Of a stretch of 64,000 bases of DNA, positions 34,149 through 43,417 are shown in pieces. The notes beneath the pieces were generated by a model that was not told where the DNA came from, made no database searches, and was given only the letters and a program-made list of their open reading frames with translations. The stretch is from Streptomyces mirabilis (lineage in GTDB: Bacteria > Actinomycetota > Actinomycetes > Streptomycetales > Streptomycetaceae), in contig NZ_JBCJKP010000001.1 of the NCBI RefSeq assembly GCF_039503195.1, forward strand, positions 10,416,001-10,480,000, read 5' to 3'. The position numbers were made by a program, and so were the translations under genes. Every line of letters starts with the position of its first letter. Position 1 is the first letter of the stretch.

Positions 34149-35341
34149 GCCGTCCTCCGTGGGTCGCACAGGGTGGCCACCGACGCGAGGCGCTCGGCCA
34201 GATCGTCGAGGACCGCGTCGGTCTTCTCCCGCTGGGCCCGGCTCAGGCGGTCCAGCGCGGTCCACGCGCCCCCGTGGCGGAAACTGTCGAGAGTGTGCTG
34301 GGCACGGTCCAACTCCCGGTCCAGGCCCGGCAGATCGGCGTACCGGGTGGTGAGCAGGGAGCGCAGCCGGGACAGGACGGCGCGGGTGCCGTCGAGGTTG
34401 GCGCGGGCGGTCGCGAGGTTGCTGCCGCTACCGTAGTCGGTCCGACCGGTCAGCTCGAACTGCACGGTGTTCTCCAGGATCTCGTGCGCCCGCAGGCCGA
34501 GCTGGGCCGGATCCATGCGGGTCTGCGACCAGTCGTCGCGCAGCGCGGTGACGGCCTTGACGAGGGCGGCGGCCGGGGCGCGCAGGGCGGGGGCGGACTC
34601 GCCGTGCCACAGCCCGTACTCGATGCGGTGGAAGCCGGTGAAGTCCTGGTCGTGCACCCCTGCGTGCAGTCCCGCGTCCGTCCCGTTGATCTGCCCGTCC
34701 GCATCGCCGAAGGCGTCGTACGCCGCGCCGAGTCGCTCATACTGCAGATGTGCCGGCAGCCAGGCCGTACGCGCACCGGCGAGATCGCCGCGGTCGATCG
34801 CGTCCCGCAGTTTCCCGGTCAGCGTCACCACGTCGTCGAGCCCGGAACCGACCCACTTCTGGTAGCCGATCGACGGCGGGATCAGGTCGTGCTCAGTGAC
34901 CGGCGCCGCCGCCGGACCGCTGCGCCCCTCGGTGATGCGGACCGTGGGGCCCGTGACCGCGTCGGCATCGTCCGGCAGGCACTTGAAGGCGTACGAACCC
35001 TTTCCCAGCCGCACGGTCAACTCCCGTGTCGTGCCGGGAGCAAGGCCCTCCACCTCGCCGTACACCGCGTGGCTCGCGGGGTCTTCGAGGTACACCTCGG
35101 CGGCCCCGGAGGAGGGGTTGTGCAGATCGAAGACCTGCAGGCCGGGCCGAGGCTCGTGCCAGCCGCGGCCGCAGCCGCTCGGCGACACCTCCACGGCGGT
35201 GTGCGGCAGTGCCTCGGCGGTGACGTGCGCCTGGCTCGACCCGCGCCTTAGAGCCAGCACCCCCACCAGGACGAACACGAGAACAAGGCCGACGGCGCCC
35301 CACAGACGCAGCGGCCTCCGCTTGAGGCCGGACAACAGCAT
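34145..35341 (-). CDS. efeO: EfeO: iron-uptake lipoprotein-like component (cupredoxin plus M75 domain)
   Basis: A 398-residue protein with an N-terminal membrane segment ([19 protein letters not shown]). A cupredoxin domain (residues about 45-140, ending [12 protein letters not shown]) precedes an M75-type helical domain holding the HxxE iron motif HRIEYGLWH (about residue 240) and [14 protein letters not shown]. It presumably binds ferrous or ferric iron outside the membrane and passes it on. ATG 35341 has GGAGG five bases upstream. An efeU gene would be expected just upstream, but that region holds only decayed sequence. Confidence 0.92.
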   Translation of the reverse strand: MLLSGLKRRPLRLWGAVGLVLVFVLVGVLALRRGSSQAHVTAEALPHTAVEVSPSGCGRGWHEPRPGLQVFDLHNPSSGAAEVYLEDPASHAVYGEVEGLAPGTTRELTVRLGKGSYAFKCLPDDADAVTGPTVRITEGRSGPAAAPVTEHDLIPPSIGYQKWVGSGLDDVVTLTGKLRDAIDRGDLAGARTAWLPAHLQYERLGAAYDAFGDADGQINGTDAGLHAGVHDQDFTGFHRIEYGLWHGESAPALRAPAAALVKAVTALRDDWSQTRMDPAQLGLRAHEILENTVQFELTGRTDYGSGSNLATARANLDGTRAVLSRLRSLLTTRYADLPGLDRELDRAQHTLDSFRHGGAWTALDRLSRAQREKTDAVLDDLAERLASVATLCDPRRTA

Positions 35342-35795
35342 CCGGGCCTCCCGGTGTCGTGCCGAACGTGATCACCTCATGCTAGGCAGCGGCCTTGGCT
35401 CGAACGGCCGTCCGAAGGGACTCGTCACCAAGAGTTCCCTCCCGGTTCACCGGACGGCCTCCGGATCTGACGCCTGGCCCGCCCATCGCGTCTCGGCAAC
35501 TGAAGGGCGGCTTGCGGCCTCCGATCGCCGCTCCGCCGTGACCACCCGCCACCGAACCGGCTCCCGCCTACGGGCTCCGGACACACGCGCGAGACCATCG
35601 AAGCGCGTCCGGCGGCCCCACGGGCGGGCGCTCGTCCGCCGGCGTCGGGCGAGCAGCCCTGGTCCGCCGTGCCGCTCTCCCAGGCGCTGTCGGTACGAGT
35701 GATGGTGTATGCCTCGTCGCAGAGTCCGGCCGAGGTGGCGTCGGTGAGCGTCACCGTGCTGTGGGTGTCGGAGTCCGTGAAGCTCAGGCAGGCGG
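35342..35795. other. Gene-poor stretch with one coding relic
   Basis: No intact gene was found. On the minus strand near 35660-35800, a frame reads ACLSFTDSDTHSTVTLTDAT, LCDEAYTITRTDSAW and DQGCSP, which looks like the C-terminal part of a small secreted protein with paired cysteines; the family is not recognised. The rest, about 35395-35650, shows no coding signal. Confidence 0.4.
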
Positions 35796-36080
35796 CGACG
35801 ACCTTGGCCCGTCGTCGAAGGCGAGCGCGACACCCGTGCAGGCGAGGATCACCGTGGGCGGCATCAGCGCGTACACCACGACCCACCGCATCTCCCCGTA
35901 CCTGATCCGCTTGCGCAGGTACTCGGGCGTGCGACCGACCATCAGACCGCCGATGAAGACGGCCACCACGACCACCATGATCAGGCCGTAGAGCCCGCTG
36001 CCGGTGCCGCCGGGTGCGATCTCGCCGAGCATCATCGCGGACAGCAGTACACCGCCGCCGAGGCTGGAGATGCTGTCGTA
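35796..36080 (-). pseudogene. kdpA: KdpA potassium-transport subunit, C-terminal fragment
   Basis: About 95 residues match the last part of KdpA, the K+-channel subunit of the KdpFABC ATPase: SISSLGGGVLLSAMMLGEIA, PGGTGSGLYGLIMVVVVAVF, GLMVGRTPEYLRKRI and a final helix VYALMPPTVILACTGVALAF. KdpA is normally about 550 residues and is followed by kdpB, neither of which is the case here. The fragment is cut off on both sides, so no function is expected. Confidence 0.72.
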
Positions 36081-36205
36081 CGAGGGTTCTGAAGGCCCAC
36101 GCGAACGCGTTCGGCGGAGTCCTCCGTGCAGATGCCTGACCATGGTCGGCGACTGGTCGGGCGCAGTCGCGGTAGGCTGCGCTCCTTGCGCGAGGGTGGG
36201 GTGGG

Positions 36206-36883
36206 ATGGACGTCCTGGGAGTCGATGCCTGCGGTAAGCAGGGCTGGGTCGGGATCAGTCTCACGGACGGCACGTACGCGGGCAGCCTGGTGGATGCCCG
36301 GCTCGACACGCTGATCGAGCGTGCCGCCGGAGCGCAGGTGATCGCGGTGGACATGCCGCTCGGCCTTGTCGAGAAGGGCTGGCGTGCCGCGGATCTTGCG
36401 GCCAAGACGCTTCTCGGCGCGCGGCGCAGCAGTGTTTTCCTCATAGCACCTAGGCCGGCGTGGCAGGAGCGGGAGTACGCGGCGGCCGCGGACCGGTGCC
36501 AGGAGTTGACCGGTAATCGGCTGAGCCAGCAGGCATGGGCGCTGGCGCCGAAACTGCTTGCGGCTCGGGCGTGCTGGCTGGCCGATGAGCGGGTGCACGA
36601 GGTGCACCCCGAGGTGTCCTTCTACGCCTTGGCCGGCGGGGTTCCGCTGGCTCACGCGAAGAAGACCTGGCGGGGCCAGCACATGCGCCGCTCTCTGCTG
36701 GCCGAGGCCGGGATCGTGGTCCCGGACGCGCTCGGTGAGGCGGATCGCATTCCCGCCGACGACGTTCTCGACGCCGCTGTCGCGGCTTGGTCGGCGCACC
36801 GGATCGCACTGGGGATCGCGGACCGGGTTCCCGCGGTTCCTGAACTCGACGCGGAAGGCCGCGTCGTCGAGATTCGGTTCTGA
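36206..36883 (+). CDS. DUF429 protein, predicted RNase H-like nuclease
   Basis: A 225-residue DUF429 protein. Conserved features are visible in order: GVDACGKQGWVGISL (first acidic strand of the RNase H-like fold), VIAVDMPLGL, the family signature RRSSVFLIAPRPAW, VHEVHPEVSFYAL and DDVLDAAVAAWSAHRIA with the last acidic residues. Length is normal. ATG 36206 has GGTGGGG upstream. Substrate and biological role are unknown. It is the only intact gene between several relics. Confidence 0.88.
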   Translation: MDVLGVDACGKQGWVGISLTDGTYAGSLVDARLDTLIERAAGAQVIAVDMPLGLVEKGWRAADLAAKTLLGARRSSVFLIAPRPAWQEREYAAAADRCQELTGNRLSQQAWALAPKLLAARACWLADERVHEVHPEVSFYALAGGVPLAHAKKTWRGQHMRRSLLAEAGIVVPDALGEADRIPADDVLDAAVAAWSAHRIALGIADRVPAVPELDAEGRVVEIRF

Positions 36884-36969
36884 CCAACCGCCGGATATCA
36901 GGTCTCCTCGCAGGGGCCTCAGGAGGCAAGGGAGTGCAACGCCCCGTTCGCCCGGCTCGCGATGTGAGT

Positions 36970-37213
36970 CGCCCGCCCTGCCGGGGCCCTTACCACCGAG
37001 GTGTTCAGCGGGCTGGAAGAGGGCGGGCAGCGCACCAGTGAGAGCGGCTCGCTCCGCGTCGTCCATGGCGTTCGCGGGCAGCCATACAGACAGCGTGCCG
37101 ATCGCGTCCGGCGTCGGTGGAGGTGACGAATGCGCCGCGGCGGCCGGTGGATCGACATCCCGTGCGACGAGGGCCGTGGTGATCATCTGGCCGATCAGTT
37201 CGACGAAGGTGCC
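36970..37213 (-). pseudogene. Unidentified gene relic in a 620-base gene-poor gap
   Basis: In the gap 36884-37506 the only coding-like sequence is on the minus strand: FVELIGQMITTALVARDVD, then LSVWLPANAMDDAERAALTG and ALPALFQPAEHLGG. This last stretch closely resembles the relic at 29826. On the plus strand near 37300-37410, EAVLVDEVAPLIDTMLRAE resembles the N-terminal region of an IS21-type transposase, but too little remains to be sure. Confidence 0.3.
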
Positions 37214-37506
37214 CGGCGCCGACGGGCGGCGACGTCGCTGACGCAACGGTGAACAGGTGGGCCTCCAGCCGCTACCGCAGGCGCCGAGGCTGCCAAGCTT
37301 CGTCCGCCGGCTGATGCGTCGGCATGTTCCGTTCGCTCCTTCGGTAGGGCCCCGTGAAGCCGTTCTGGTGGACGAGGTCGCACCGCTGATCGACACGATG
37401 CTGCGTGCCGAGAACTCGGTCGAGAACCCGCTCGGGACCGGCTGCACCGCGACTGCGGAGGAACGCATTTCAGTGGTCCGATGCTCGCGCGATGCAGGAG
37501 GCTCGG

Positions 37507-37902
37507 ATGGGCGACATTCCGCGGAGAATTCGAATCGGTGGTTTGACGCGGCTTGAGCAGCGCGAGTTGACAGACGCGCTACCTCCGGAGCAGGTGGATA
37601 CGGCTCAGGAGGACATCGGGCTCGGTGGGCTGCACGGCGATCGGGCCACCTGGCAGGTTGTTGTCGAGGCGTACGTTCCGACACTGCCCCTGCTCGCGGC
37701 ATGGCTGCTGAAGCGGCGCAAGAAGTCCGTTGTCGAAGTCGAGGTCGAGATTCGGTCCTCCGACGGGACGGGGTGGGAGCGCCGCTCGGTGCGGATCGAG
37801 AGTTCGGAGCAGTCCGCTCCTGAGGAAGAAGTCCTGCGTCAGCTCACAGCGCTGATGCAGCCACCCCAGGCAGTTGACGGAGCAACGGGCGAGTCGCGGT
37901 AA
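37507..37902 (+). CDS. Uncharacterised 131-residue protein
   Basis: It starts at ATG 37507, with AGGAGG six bases upstream, which is the best ribosome-binding site in this area. The N-terminal third is polar, with RLEQRELTDALPPEQVD. The middle is a short hydrophobic helix followed by a basic patch (VPTLPLLAAWLLKRRKKS), then a strand (VVEVEVEIRSSDGTGWERRS) and an acidic end. The arrangement recalls small accessory components such as EACC1 in actinobacterial effector systems (helix, Arg/Lys patch, then a beta-strand with DG turn), but this is a guess from layout. It stands alone. Confidence 0.6.
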   Translation: MGDIPRRIRIGGLTRLEQRELTDALPPEQVDTAQEDIGLGGLHGDRATWQVVVEAYVPTLPLLAAWLLKRRKKSVVEVEVEIRSSDGTGWERRSVRIESSEQSAPEEEVLRQLTALMQPPQAVDGATGESR

Positions 37903-37994
37903 GCGGCGGCAGTATGCGCCATTTCACCGACGCGTTCACCGACCAGGCGATTCTCTCACCCGAGCAGGTTTGCCAGTGGCTGCCGGAGCTGGTG

Positions 37995-38307
37995 GGGGCA
38001 GATGGGAGACCGCCAGCATCGCGTAGTCCTCGGCGATCTTCACCGGGTCGTTGGTGGTGATCAGTGTGGTGGCCGTGGAGAGGATGATGCGGTGGGTGCG
38101 TGCGGCGGTCCAGCCGAGCATGGTGGTGGGGGAGGAGGGCACGAACGGCCGGTTGTGGTGCTCGCCGGTCGCGAAGACGTCGAGGCCCACCTCCTCGGCC
38201 TTCTGTGCGATGGTCACCATCGCCTTGATCCGTTCCTGCTCGGTCGGTGTCCGGCCGGTGATCGGATCGGTGGTCACGTCAGCGACGGTGAAGATCCCGA
38301 ACTGCAT
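37995..38307 (-). pseudogene. LLM-class flavin-dependent oxidoreductase, N-terminal fragment
   Basis: The ATG at 38307 begins QFGIFTVADVTTDPITGRTP, followed by GLDVFATGEHHNRPFVPSSP and RIILSTATTLITTNDPVKIA, the start of a luciferase-like (bacterial LLM) monooxygenase. After EDYAMLAVSH the family similarity stops, where about 250 more residues would be expected. A stop follows at 37936. It is a truncated remnant. Confidence 0.72.
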
Positions 38308-38570
38308 CGCACCCATCTCCACGCGGTTGATGTATCAACTGCACGGAGAACGTGGCGCCGGGCCACGGTATTCCGTATCGGTCTGGCGATCGGCCGGGGT
38401 GGCGACGGTGACGCCCGCCCGCCCGGCTACGGTCCACCGAGGTCAGTTAGGTGATGCATCATCACCTAGCGCAAGGCCGCCAGAAGCCAACGGTCACCCC
38501 GGCCACGTACCCGAGCCCCTCCTGCGACCAGTTCGGCCCCGCCGGTTTCCGATGCGCGCCCGACGGCAAG

Positions 38571-39683
38571 TCAGGCGCGCAGGCCCTTGAGCCCGTCGTA
38601 GGCCGCCATCACGACCTCGAGGCCTCGGTAGTCGTCCCCGGGCTCGCGCATCTGGTTGGGCACGTACGACACCGCCATGCGGGCGTCGGGTTCGATCATG
38701 ACCGTCGCGCCGCCCCAGCCGCTCCAGCCGTACGTGTCACCGAACAGGCCGTACCCCATGCCGTACCGCATCGGCATGCCCAGGAGGCGGTCCTCGCCAC
38801 GGAACTGTTCCTCCCACGCACGGGCACAGCCCGCCGGCGACAGCAGCCGCACCCCACGCACCGTTCCGCCGCACGCCATCACCGACTGCACGAGCGCGAC
38901 CGAGCGGGCGTTGCCGAATCCGCTCGCCGCGGGGATCTCGGCGCGCCGCCAGGCGACGCTGTTCCCGTCACGGACCCGTATCCCACCTCCGGCGGTCGGG
39001 GGTGCGGTCTTGCCGGGCGCGCTCGAGACGTAGTCCTCGTCGCGCGACAGCGGCGGGATCGAGAGCGCGACCCGGTGGTCGTGCTCGGCGGACAACCCGA
39101 TGTGGAAGTCCGCGTCCAGCGGCCCGGCCACCTCGTCGGCGAAGAACTCGCCCAGCGTGCGGCCGGTGATCCGGCGCACGACCTCGCCGACGAGGAACCC
39201 TTGGGTGAGCGAGTGGTATCCGGCCGCGGTGCCCGGCTCCCACCGCGGAGCCTGCGCGGCGAGCCGCGTCGTGGCGGACGGCCAGTCGTAGAGATCCTCG
39301 GCCGTCGTCGGGCCGTCCCAGTCGGGCAGGCCCGCGGTGTGCGCGAGCAGGTGCCGCACCAGCACCCCGTCCTTGCCCGCCGCGGCGAACTCCGGCCAGT
39401 ACCGGGCGACCGGCGCGGTCAGGTCGAGCTCGCCGCGGTCGGCCAGAACGAGGGCACACAGCGCCGTCATCGTCTTGGTGACCGACCAGACGCCCGCGAT
39501 CGTGTCGCGCTGCCACGGGACCGTGCGGTCCGTGTCGGTGAATCCGGCCCAGACGTCCACCACCGGCTCACCGTCCACGAAGACCGCCACCGAGGCGCCC
39601 ACGTCTCCGGCGTCGAGCAACTCGGCGAGTGCGCCGGGTACCGCGGAGAAGAGATCGTCGTACGAACCCTGAATCTCGGCCAT
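38571..39683 (-). CDS. Serine hydrolase, class C beta-lactamase/esterase family
   Basis: A 370-residue protein of the beta-lactamase-related serine hydrolase family (EstB-like). The catalytic SxxK is in GVWSVTKTMTALCALVLAD (Ser about residue 67), the YxS motif is AGYHSLTQGFLVGE (about 155), and a C-terminal GWGGATVMIEPDARMAVSYV fills the place of the KTG motif. Absence of a signal peptide indicates a cytosolic esterase or peptidase rather than a beta-lactamase acting on antibiotics. ATG 39683. Confidence 0.9.
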   Translation of the reverse strand: MAEIQGSYDDLFSAVPGALAELLDAGDVGASVAVFVDGEPVVDVWAGFTDTDRTVPWQRDTIAGVWSVTKTMTALCALVLADRGELDLTAPVARYWPEFAAAGKDGVLVRHLLAHTAGLPDWDGPTTAEDLYDWPSATTRLAAQAPRWEPGTAAGYHSLTQGFLVGEVVRRITGRTLGEFFADEVAGPLDADFHIGLSAEHDHRVALSIPPLSRDEDYVSSAPGKTAPPTAGGGIRVRDGNSVAWRRAEIPAASGFGNARSVALVQSVMACGGTVRGVRLLSPAGCARAWEEQFRGEDRLLGMPMRYGMGYGLFGDTYGWSGWGGATVMIEPDARMAVSYVPNQMREPGDDYRGLEVVMAAYDGLKGLRA

Positions 39684-39822
39684 GCGCGGAACTTAGCCCG
39701 CACCGCACCACCGCGGTCAACCGAATATCCGCTACGACGCCGCGCCTGGCTGTGGGCTTCTCCCGGACGACGTCGCTCAGTTCGGAGAACGCCGATTCGC
39801 CAGGACCCGCTTCTCCGCCGGA

Positions 39823-40671
39823 TCAGTCGTGGATGCGGAGGCCGGCGAGCCGCCTGACCATGGCCGGGTCACGGTGGTCGAAGAAGAGAGACCTGCCGGT
39901 GTCCAGGCCGGCGATGGACGCCATCTGATCGTCCGTGAGCTCGAAGTCGAAGACGTCGATGTTCTCCGCCATGCGGTCGGCGCGCACCGACTTGGGGATC
40001 GCGACAACGTCTCGCTGGGAGAGCCATCGGAGCACGACCTGTGCCACGGACTTGCCGTGCTTGTCGGCGATCTCGCTCAGGACCGGGTGCGTGAACAGGT
40101 TGTTGCGACCTTCGGCGAACCCGCCCCACGACTGGATCTGGACCCCGTGCTCGCGCATGACCTCTTGGTCGGTGGCGCGCTGGAAGAACGGGTGGGTCTC
40201 GATCTGGTTGACCGCGGGCGTGACGTCGTTGTTGACGATGAGGTCGACGAGCCGGTCGGGGTGGAAGTTGGCGACGCCGATCGCCCTGATGCGGCCTTCG
40301 CGGTGCAGGTTCTCCATGGCGCGCCAGGAGCCGTGGACGTCGCCGAAGGGCTGGTGGATCAGGTACAGGTCGAGGTGGTCGAGGCCGAGCTTGCCCAGCG
40401 ATGTCTCGAAGGCGCGCTTGGTGCTCTCCTCACCGGCGTCCTGGATCCACACCTTGGTGGTGACGAACAGTTCCTCGCGCGGGATGCCGCTGTTCTTGAT
40501 GGCTCGGCCCACGGCCTCCTCGTTGAGGTAGGCGGCGGCGGTGTCGAGCAGTCGGTAGCCGGCGGCGAGGGCGTCGGTGACCGCCTGCTCGGTCTGCTCC
40601 GGCGGGATCTGGAAGACGCCGAAACCGAGGATCGGCATTGCGACGCCGTTGTTGAGGATCACGGTCTGCAT
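39823..40671 (-). CDS. Aldo/keto reductase (AKR5-like)
   Basis: A 282-residue NADPH-dependent aldo/keto reductase: [13 protein letters not shown], the catalytic Asp and Tyr in [18 protein letters not shown], the Lys in ELFVTTKVW, the His in [15 protein letters not shown], and the NADP-binding [20 protein letters not shown]. It probably reduces 2,5-diketogluconate-like or other aldehyde substrates. ATG 40671 has GGAAA upstream. The alcohol dehydrogenase gene lies upstream on the same strand. Confidence 0.92.
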   Translation of the reverse strand: MQTVILNNGVAMPILGFGVFQIPPEQTEQAVTDALAAGYRLLDTAAAYLNEEAVGRAIKNSGIPREELFVTTKVWIQDAGEESTKRAFETSLGKLGLDHLDLYLIHQPFGDVHGSWRAMENLHREGRIRAIGVANFHPDRLVDLIVNNDVTPAVNQIETHPFFQRATDQEVMREHGVQIQSWGGFAEGRNNLFTHPVLSEIADKHGKSVAQVVLRWLSQRDVVAIPKSVRADRMAENIDVFDFELTDDQMASIAGLDTGRSLFFDHRDPAMVRRLAGLRIHD

Positions 40672-40790
40672 GGGATTTCCTTTCGGGAACGGCTGAGGCC
40701 GTCATCGGGGACAGCTGAGGCCGTCCATGGACCGGCCGCTCCGGCGCTGTGGTCGTCTCCAGCCCCGCGCCGAAGCGGGCACGGTGCGGT

Positions 40791-41825
40791 TCAGGGGCGG
40801 ATGAGGACCTTCAGGGCCTCTCGATCGGCCATGGAGCGGTAGCCGTCGGGGACTTCGTCGAGGCCGACGGCGCGGTCGAAGAGGCGCCCGGGGGCGAGTG
40901 TGCCGTCGAGGACGTCCGGCAGGAGTTCCTCGATGTACGCGCGGGCCGGGGAGACACCGCCGGTCAGGGTGATGTTCCGCATGATCATGGCCGGGCCGAT
41001 GGGGCCCAGTTCGTACTGGGGTACGCCGAGGCGGCTGATGGCCCCGCCGTCGGTGACGGAGCCGAAGGCCGCCTGCAGGGCCTGCTCGGTGCCGACGGCT
41101 TCGATGACGCGATCGGCTCCGCGGCTGCCGGTCAGGTCCCGAACACGCGCGATGCCTTCCTCACCGCGTTCGGCCACGACGTCCGTGGCACCGAAGTCCC
41201 GTCCCAGGTCGGTGCGGGCGGTGTGCCGGCCCATCAGGACGATCTGCTCGGCGCCCAGCCGCCTCGCGGCCAGCACCGCCGACAGTCCGACGGCTCCGTC
41301 GCCGATCACCAGAACGGAGTCACCGCGGGTGACACCTGCGGTGACCGCGCCGTGATGGCCGGTGCCCAGCACATCGGAAAGGGACAGCAGGGAGGGCAGC
41401 AACTCGGAGTCCTCGCCGACGGGCAGCTTGACCAGCGTCCCGGTGGCCTGGGGCACGCGGACGGCCTCGCCCTGCCCGCCGTCGACGCCGCCCCAGCCGT
41501 AGCGGCCGCCGTTGCGGCACGAGGAGTGCAGGCCCTTGCGGCAGTAGTCGCAGGTGTTGTCGCAGTACGTGAACGGGGCGACCACCATGTCACCGCGCTT
41601 GACCCCGGTCACGTCGGAGCCGGTCTCCTCGACGACGCCGAGGAACTCATGGCCCATGGGCCGTCCCTGTTCGCCGGCGGGCATGGACTTGTACGGCCAC
41701 AGGTCACTGCCACAGACGCAGGACAGGACGACTCGTACGACGGCGTCGGTGGGCTGCTGGATGACCGGGTCGGGCGCGTTCTCCACGCGCACATCGCCCG
41801 CGCCGTACAGGAAGGTTGCTCGCAT
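40791..41825 (-). CDS. Zinc-dependent alcohol dehydrogenase family protein
   Basis: A 344-residue medium-chain dehydrogenase. It has the catalytic zinc ligands (CVCGSDLWPY and GHEFLGVVEE), a structural zinc site CDNTCDYCRKGLHSSC, and the NAD(P)-binding GDGAVGLSAVLAARRLGAEQ near residue 175. The closing ALKVLIRP is typical of the quinone-reductase/ADH group. The start was set at ATG 41825 (RATFLYGAGD), since the frame before it is repeat-like. The aldo/keto reductase gene follows 119 bases further on, so the two may be co-transcribed. Confidence 0.9.
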   Translation of the reverse strand: MRATFLYGAGDVRVENAPDPVIQQPTDAVVRVVLSCVCGSDLWPYKSMPAGEQGRPMGHEFLGVVEETGSDVTGVKRGDMVVAPFTYCDNTCDYCRKGLHSSCRNGGRYGWGGVDGGQGEAVRVPQATGTLVKLPVGEDSELLPSLLSLSDVLGTGHHGAVTAGVTRGDSVLVIGDGAVGLSAVLAARRLGAEQIVLMGRHTARTDLGRDFGATDVVAERGEEGIARVRDLTGSRGADRVIEAVGTEQALQAAFGSVTDGGAISRLGVPQYELGPIGPAMIMRNITLTGGVSPARAYIEELLPDVLDGTLAPGRLFDRAVGLDEVPDGYRSMADREALKVLIRP

Positions 41826-41839
41826 GAGGGATCTGTCCT

Positions 41840-41886
41840 TACTGGGTGTGTCGTAGCTGGGGTGTGTTGTGGCTGGGTGTGTCGTC
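41840..41886. repeat. Imperfect ~15-base triple repeat
   Basis: Three degenerate copies of a GCTGGGTGTGTCG-like unit fill the gap between the alcohol dehydrogenase start and the truncated transporter. Function is unknown; it might be part of an operator or just slippage. Confidence 0.5.
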
Positions 41887-41918
41887 GGTCGGTCGGGCCC
41901 GCGCCGCACGGAGGCCGG

Positions 41919-42398
41919 TCACGTACGAGGAGCGGGTCGCAGGCTGAGAGTGGCCAGGACAGTCATCCCCACCGTCGCCGCGGCGATCAGCAGGCTGGTG
42001 TGCAGCCCGTCGACGAACCCGGCCCGGTCGGCGACCAATGCCCCGAAGGCGGCGACTGCCAGGGCGCCGTCGAGCTGCCGGGCGGCGTTCAGCACACCGC
42101 CGGCGACGCCGGCCCGCTCGGCGGGCACGCTGTCCAGCAGCAGCGCCACCAGGGCGGTCACGGCCATGGCGCCGCCGGCGCCGACCGGCATCATCAGCAC
42201 CACCGACCGCCACACCGGCGCTCCGGCGGGCACGGCCACCATGGCCAGCAGGCCCGCGACCATCAGCAACTGACCGGTGATCACCGGCATCCGTGCACCG
42301 AACCGCGTCGACAGGCGGGCGGCCACCGGACTGATGAACGAGGTGAGCACGGTCATCGGCAGGAAGGCCACGCCGGTGGCGAGGAGCCTCGCGCCCTC
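41919..42398 (-). pseudogene. MFS transporter, C-terminal third only
   Basis: About 155 residues form the last four or five helices of a drug-exporter type MFS protein: ATGVAFLPMTVLTSFISPVA, the loop ARLSTRFGARMPVITGQLL, VPAERAGVAGGVLNAARQLD and the final helix TSLLIAAATVGMTVLATLSL. Upstream of 42398 the frame is unrelated promoter sequence of the regulator gene. The N-terminal two-thirds are missing, so it cannot be a functional carrier. Confidence 0.75.
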
Positions 42399-42505
42399 GC
42401 GGCGACAGTGGCAGGCCGGGCTGTGCAGGGGATCGGCGTTCGGGGGTAATGACAGGGCCCCCCACACGCCTGCCACACAGGTCAGCGCGGTGTGACACTG
42501 ACCGT

Positions 42506-43417
42506 ATGGCATCCGCGCAGAGCAGCGGCGGCGGTACGGAGCTGGGCCAGTTCCTGCGCGCGCGCCGCACCCAGACCCGCCCCGACCAGGTCGGCCTCAC
42601 CGTGGGCCCCGGCCTGCGCCGCACCCCTGGCCTGCGCCGCGAGGAACTGGCCACGCTCGCCGGCATGAGTATCGACTACTACGTCCGCATGGAGCGCGGC
42701 AAGGAGACCCGCCCCAGCCCCGCCGTGCTCGGCGCCCTCGCCCGCGCCCTGCACCTCGACGACGCCGAGCACCAGCACCTGCGCGAGCTCGCCGCCCGGG
42801 CCGCCCGCTACGCCCCCGAACCCCCGCCGCCGCCCAGCAGGACCGTGCGCCCGCACCTGAAGCTGGTCCTGGAGGCGCTGCGGCCGAACCCGGCCTACAT
42901 CATCAGCCGCAGCATGGATCTGCTCGCCTGGAACCCCGGCGGCCTCGCCCTGTACGCGGGCCTCGCGGACTGGCCCGCCACCCAGCGCAACCTGGCCCGC
43001 TACTTCTTCCTCCACCCCACCGCGCGCACCCTCTTCCCCGACTGGGACGAGCTGGTCCGCGGCTGCGTCGCCCGTTTGCGCAGCCTGGCCGGCACCGCCC
43101 CCGACGCTCCCGACCTCACCCACCTCGTGGGTGAACTCCTCCTCAAGAGCCTAGACTTCGCCACACTGTGGGAGCGTTACGGCGTCGTCGGCCGCAGGAG
43201 GATCCAGAAGACCTTCCACCACCCCCAGGTCGGCGTCCTCACCCTCAGCGGTCAGAGCATGAACCTCGAAGGCACCCCTGGCCAACGCCTCGGCGTCTAC
43301 ACCGCCGAACCCGGCACCCCCGACCACGACGCCATGCTCCTGCTGGACGCGATCGCCCCCGAGCCCGCCAGGCACCGGGACATGAAGCGGGAACAGCAAC
43401 CGCACTCACAGCCCTGA
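42506..43417 (+). CDS. MmyB-like XRE-family regulator
   Basis: A 303-residue regulator with an N-terminal helix-turn-helix (LGQFLRARRTQTRPDQVGL, then TPGLRREELATLAGMSIDYY, about residues 12-80) and a MmyB-like ligand-binding domain (PHLKLVLEALRPNPAYIISR, MDLLAWNPGGLALY, RNLARYFFLHPTARTLFPDW). Such regulators usually control an adjacent SDR or MFS gene; here the SDR gene converges with it (12-base overlap at the 3' ends) and a broken MFS gene lies upstream. The ATG at 42506 directly precedes the conserved N-terminus. Confidence 0.9.
   Translation: MASAQSSGGGTELGQFLRARRTQTRPDQVGLTVGPGLRRTPGLRREELATLAGMSIDYYVRMERGKETRPSPAVLGALARALHLDDAEHQHLRELAARAARYAPEPPPPPSRTVRPHLKLVLEALRPNPAYIISRSMDLLAWNPGGLALYAGLADWPATQRNLARYFFLHPTARTLFPDWDELVRGCVARLRSLAGTAPDAPDLTHLVGELLLKSLDFATLWERYGVVGRRRIQKTFHHPQVGVLTLSGQSMNLEGTPGQRLGVYTAEPGTPDHDAMLLLDAIAPEPARHRDMKREQQPHSQP

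Noticed and set aside
35342..36205. Possible efeU permease upstream of efeO
   Set aside because: The membrane-like sequence there matches KdpA (MVGRTPEYL), and no REXXE-type iron permease motif was found.
36032..37702. Minus-strand frame of 556 codons opposite the DUF429 gene
   Set aside because: The DUF429 motifs are on the plus strand; only a short relic (36970-37213) within this frame looks real.
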